Assembly (NCBI GenBank): GCA_030527065.1
Contig: JAUNBO010000062.1
Coordinates: 1-7,407 of the forward strand
DNA: 7,407 nucleotides
Direction of reading: 5' to 3'
From: Bacillota bacterium
GTDB taxonomy: Bacteria > Bacillota > Clostridia > Peptostreptococcales > Anaerovoracaceae
Within the stretch, counting starts at the first letter, position 1. Each line of letters begins with the position of its first letter. Both the position numbers and the translations under genes were made by a program. The notes beneath the pieces were generated by a model. It was not told where the DNA came from. It ran no database searches and was given only the letters and a program-made list of their open reading frames with translations. Of the stretch, positions 5,101 through 7,407 are shown piece after piece.

Positions 5101-7407
5101 CATGCCCAACATAGACGCAGAAATGCGCATTTTTGAAGCGGAGCAGCGGTTTATGGACTCCGTCACACCTTCCATACTGGGGAGCGTGTGCGTCAATCTG
5201 AGCAAAAACATCGTGGAGCGGGCCCACGTTACCTTCCCCTGCGCCGGCGGGGTGAGCTACGATGAGTTTTACGCCGACTTTGCCTTGGGCCTGCTTCCGG
5301 AAAACCTTCCCCACATGGAAGCCCTGCTGAAGAGAGAGGCCCTGCTGGCCCTTTATCAGGAAGGCAAAACCTGGATGTATGAGGAGTATCCTTACAGGCA
5401 AGAGGATGGCAGCTATCGCTGGCATAACCTGGCCATCAATCTGCTGCGCCACCCTGTCAGCACCGATGTGTTCGTCTTCGCCTACCTCCGGGATGTGGAG
5501 GAACGGCGCCGCTGGGAAATGGAGCTTCCGGAGCCCGCCCGGCGGGACAGCGCCACCATGCTCTATACCAGAGCTTCCATGGAAGATTTGGTGGAGGTGG
5601 CCATTTCCCGGATGCCTGAGGGCGCCCGCTGCGTCATGACCGTCATAGAGATCTCGGATCTGGAACGATTCAAGAGCAAGAACGGGATACTCCTGTCCCG
5701 GCAGCTGCTCTTTACCGTGGGCCGCCTGTGCCGGGTGCTGGTGGGCGGAGATGTGGTCCTGGGCAGCCTGGAAGAGTCCCGCATCGCCGTATTCCGGGCC
5801 GGCTCCGCATCCTCACAGGAGCACAGGCTCCATCTGGAGCATGGCAGGGACCACGCCAGGGCCTTGCTGGAAAAGACCTTCATGAGCGACGATTTTGAAG
5901 AGGCCTGGGGCTACGCCATCATGGAGAAGGAGTCGGCCGGTTTCGGAGAGCTGGTGCGGCGGGCTGCGGTAGCCTGCAGCATTGCCCGGGGGCGGGGAAG
6001 AGCGGCCATCGCAGAATACACCGCAGCCGACGGGGCTTTGTCGACGGCTCTCCCGGAAAGAGGGGCAGAGTTCTATGGGGAAGAGGAGAAGCGTATCCTC
6101 ATTGTGGACGACGACCCCATTTTCCGCCAGCTGCTGCGAAGCGCCCTGGAGGAGGAGTACAGGATAGACGAGGCCGAAGACGGAGAAAAGGCCCTGGAGC
6201 TGCTGGGGGAAAACTCCTACGATCTGGTGATCTCCGATATCCTGATGCCGAAGAGGACCGGCTGGGAGCTGCTGGAGGCCATGAAGGAGAAGGAGCTTTT
6301 ACCGGCCACCCCCGTGGTCATCATCACGGCGGACGCCAATTCGGACAGCGAAGTGAAGGCTCTGGATCTGGGGGCCACGGACGTAGTGGTGAAGCCCTTC
6401 TTTGCCAAGACCCTGCAAAGCCGGGTGCGGAACATCATCGGCCGGCGCACCGCCGCCCGCATAGCGGAGAAGAACAAGCTCTACGAGCTGCGCTTCCAGC
6501 AGCAGGCGGAATCCTTGCGCATGGCCGAATACGACGATCTTACGGGCCTGCTGAACCGTCAGGGCTTTTACCGCCGGGTCCGGGAACGGCTCGGCAGAGA
6601 GCCGGATACGCCCTTCTGCATCCTGCGCTTCGATTTCGATAACTTCAAGGTCTTCAACGACGCCATGGGAGTGGCGGCGGGAGACCGGCTCTTACAGGCC
6701 CTGGCCCTGGCGCTGCGGGAATACTGCGGCCCGGAATCCGTTTACGCCCGCCTGGAAGCGGATCATTTTGTCAGGCTGCTCCCGGTGAGCCAGTCCTCCC
6801 CGGAGCAGTTCTTCGATTGGATCAGCAATTGGATGGATACCCATCTCCCGGACATGAAGCTGTCCAGCCATATGGGAGTCTACGAGATAGAAGACCCTGC
6901 CATGGAGGTCAGCCTCATGTGCGACTGGGCGATGATGGCCCTGCGTTCCATCAAGGGCAATTTCAACAGGCGGGTGGCTTTTTACGATGAATCCCTGCGG
7001 CAGATGCTGCTGGAAGAGCAGGAGCTTTTCGGAGATATGGTGCCCGCCCTGAGAAACAGGGAATTCCTTTTGTACTTCCAGCCCCAGTACAATTACGGGA
7101 ACGGGGAGCTGACAGGCGCAGAATGTCTGGTCCGGTGGAACCACCCCCGGCGGGGGCTCCTTTCTCCCGCCGCCTTCATCCCGCTCTTTGAAAGCAACGG
7201 CTTCATCACCTCTCTGGACGAGTACGTCTGGGAGGAGAGCTGCCGCACCCTGCGGAAATGGCTGGACGAGGGCAGCATGAGCGTTCCTGTTCCGCTGTCC
7301 GTGAATATTTCCCGCATAGATATCTACAATCCCCAGCTCTGCGAAAACCTGAAAACACTGATGAGCCGGTACCGGCTGCCGGCCTCCCTGCTGAAGCTGG
7401 AGATCAC
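2162..7407 (+). CDS. giant multidomain GAF/PAS/GGDEF/REC/EAL cyclic-di-GMP signalling protein (partial, 3' end off window)
   Basis: An open frame of 1748 complete codons without a stop runs off the right edge. Approximate domains: GAF 14-171; PAS 185-290, with C224-x10-C235-x2-C238; PAS 306-416; PAS-like module A 430-552; GGDEF 560-730; PAS 744-856; PAS 867-988; PAS-like module B 993-1115; decayed GGDEF 1125-1285; REC 1310-1428; a charged helical linker; decayed GGDEF 1455-1610; EAL from 1622. The first GGDEF should make c-di-GMP from GTP: it keeps D600, FKEIND, GGDEF 641-645 and the inhibitory RxxD site R632/D635. The second reads LEESR (1203-1207) and the third EADHF (1532-1536), so neither should be a cyclase. 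REC has D1316/D1317, phospho-acceptor D1359, T1389 and K1411. EAL shows E1654 (ECLVRW), N1715 and E1747; the DDFGTG-type loop lies beyond the window. No membrane segment or signal peptide is seen. ATG 2162 is preferred because GGAAGG (2152-2157) precedes it; ATG 2147 in the same frame lacks a ribosome site. No gene name is recognised. Confidence 0.93.
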   Translation, partial: MELKDWKQNDIVERVISALYGVTDTEKAISSVLEMLGTYCDVSRVYIFENSPDGSRCSNTFEWCAEGVEPQKDNLQDFDYGLMGGTENYRRNFDERGLFYCPDVEELPRAQQDYLKPQGIYAMLQCALLDSGRFCGFIGYDECRDNRKWTREQVEELNLSAKLIGTFLLKARRTEDALLSEDYQRALDSNVSFIYLVDPSNHQILYGNQAARQAFKTDYKGKVCHEFFLKSKKPCPSCPMRELGETGRAGTGELRLPDGRWMLSQASPIHWHGRDMVMLTWTDITGQKQAEEALRLQHEEKAIVVRHSGKHILRYDLLTKTAYNTGGGTFRGISWDKMEDFPRSAIEAGLFAEESREAAEEFARKMTAGEPEGSCDIQVYDEEGRLRWCHADYTLLRGEDGQASYAIVSHYDNTELREKELAYEKWKSDLDSMIADSVFYLEGNLTKNLVERTEGNRPDHLDGVKDPENLQELLEHECRRHAHPDDEERALRFFDIQRLLALYGAGEYKDQLEYRSDFSGKQEWYRVSIQMVKDPYSEHVKIFAVFTNIDQARQEVQLLTERASRDSLTRLLNREAAENAIAEAIGALKEGETAALFMIDMDNFKEINDTKGHQTGDRTLKGAADAIAEVFRKEDILGRVGGDEFMVYLPRNASEKLVWNKAAALVEALQFSVDGMSVTASVGAALCKDRDTSFSKLYAEADAALYSAKDKGKNCFCIFGGETDRPGKEIAEGGVSAVQIKTLLEYMDGGVILAEVGTDVKITYVSPSFFKFTGWSREEVGAYGERLLSLVYPEDLPPVIETLRRAAESSEPQDCAYRAGKGGLDWRHLRVVRLSVLSDAKASVIGVVSDITDLKKEEEQREISEARYRMAAELTEATIWEVDIASRTMWQAGGVFGGQERRERTIRDVPRGFLESGAVHPESRADVFRMFEDLYEGRDGKEYTLRLNDERDGYVWHRAVFKLLRDGNGRPLRSVGVLEAMPNIDAEMRIFEAEQRFMDSVTPSILGSVCVNLSKNIVERAHVTFPCAGGVSYDEFYADFALGLLPENLPHMEALLKREALLALYQEGKTWMYEEYPYRQEDGSYRWHNLAINLLRHPVSTDVFVFAYLRDVEERRRWEMELPEPARRDSATMLYTRASMEDLVEVAISRMPEGARCVMTVIEISDLERFKSKNGILLSRQLLFTVGRLCRVLVGGDVVLGSLEESRIAVFRAGSASSQEHRLHLEHGRDHARALLEKTFMSDDFEEAWGYAIMEKESAGFGELVRRAAVACSIARGRGRAAIAEYTAADGALSTALPERGAEFYGEEEKRILIVDDDPIFRQLLRSALEEEYRIDEAEDGEKALELLGENSYDLVISDILMPKRTGWELLEAMKEKELLPATPVVIITADANSDSEVKALDLGATDVVVKPFFAKTLQSRVRNIIGRRTAARIAEKNKLYELRFQQQAESLRMAEYDDLTGLLNRQGFYRRVRERLGREPDTPFCILRFDFDNFKVFNDAMGVAAGDRLLQALALALREYCGPESVYARLEADHFVRLLPVSQSSPEQFFDWISNWMDTHLPDMKLSSHMGVYEIEDPAMEVSLMCDWAMMALRSIKGNFNRRVAFYDESLRQMLLEEQELFGDMVPALRNREFLLYFQPQYNYGNGELTGAECLVRWNHPRRGLLSPAAFIPLFESNGFITSLDEYVWEESCRTLRKWLDEGSMSVPVPLSVNISRIDIYNPQLCENLKTLMSRYRLPASLLKLEI

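Overview
The window comes from a fairly GC-rich Firmicute, most likely a Clostridia member (Lachnospiraceae or a relative). This is inferred from three things: the lineage style of the glutamyl-tRNA synthetase, the clean TTGACC/TTGATT-N17-TATAAT-type promoters in AT-rich gaps between GC-rich genes, and the style of the signalling protein (a GAF domain plus several PAS-like modules joined to GGDEF and EAL domains). No species can be named from the sequence alone.

Layout. At the left edge a tRNA-Glu gene (anticodon CUC) is read leftwards. A short AT-rich divergent promoter region follows. gltX, encoding a 571-residue glutamyl-tRNA synthetase, is then read rightwards, so a tRNA and the enzyme expected to charge it lie back to back. 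After gltX there is an intergenic gap of about 200 bases. It holds a perfect tandem 8-bp repeat, a strong sigma-A-type promoter and a 5' leader with a long stem-loop. The rest of the window (from 2162 to the right edge) is one uninterrupted reading frame of more than 1748 codons.

The giant frame encodes a cyclic-di-GMP signalling protein. Its order is GAF - PAS - PAS - PAS-like module A - GGDEF with an intact catalytic motif and inhibitory RxxD site - PAS - PAS - PAS-like module B - heavily decayed GGDEF (LEESR) - response-regulator receiver (REC) - second decayed GGDEF (EADHF) - EAL phosphodiesterase domain, which is cut by the window edge. No membrane segment or signal peptide is seen, so it should act in the cytoplasm. 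Modules A and B, each followed by a GGDEF domain, look like an ancient internal duplication in which the second copy lost its catalytic residues. The protein could both make and degrade c-di-GMP under control of many sensory inputs and of phosphorylation.

The two halves of the window appear functionally unrelated: translation on the left, second-messenger signalling on the right with its own promoter. The most interesting items are the architecture and decay pattern of the giant protein, its structured leader and tandem repeat, and the tRNA-Glu/gltX divergent pair.
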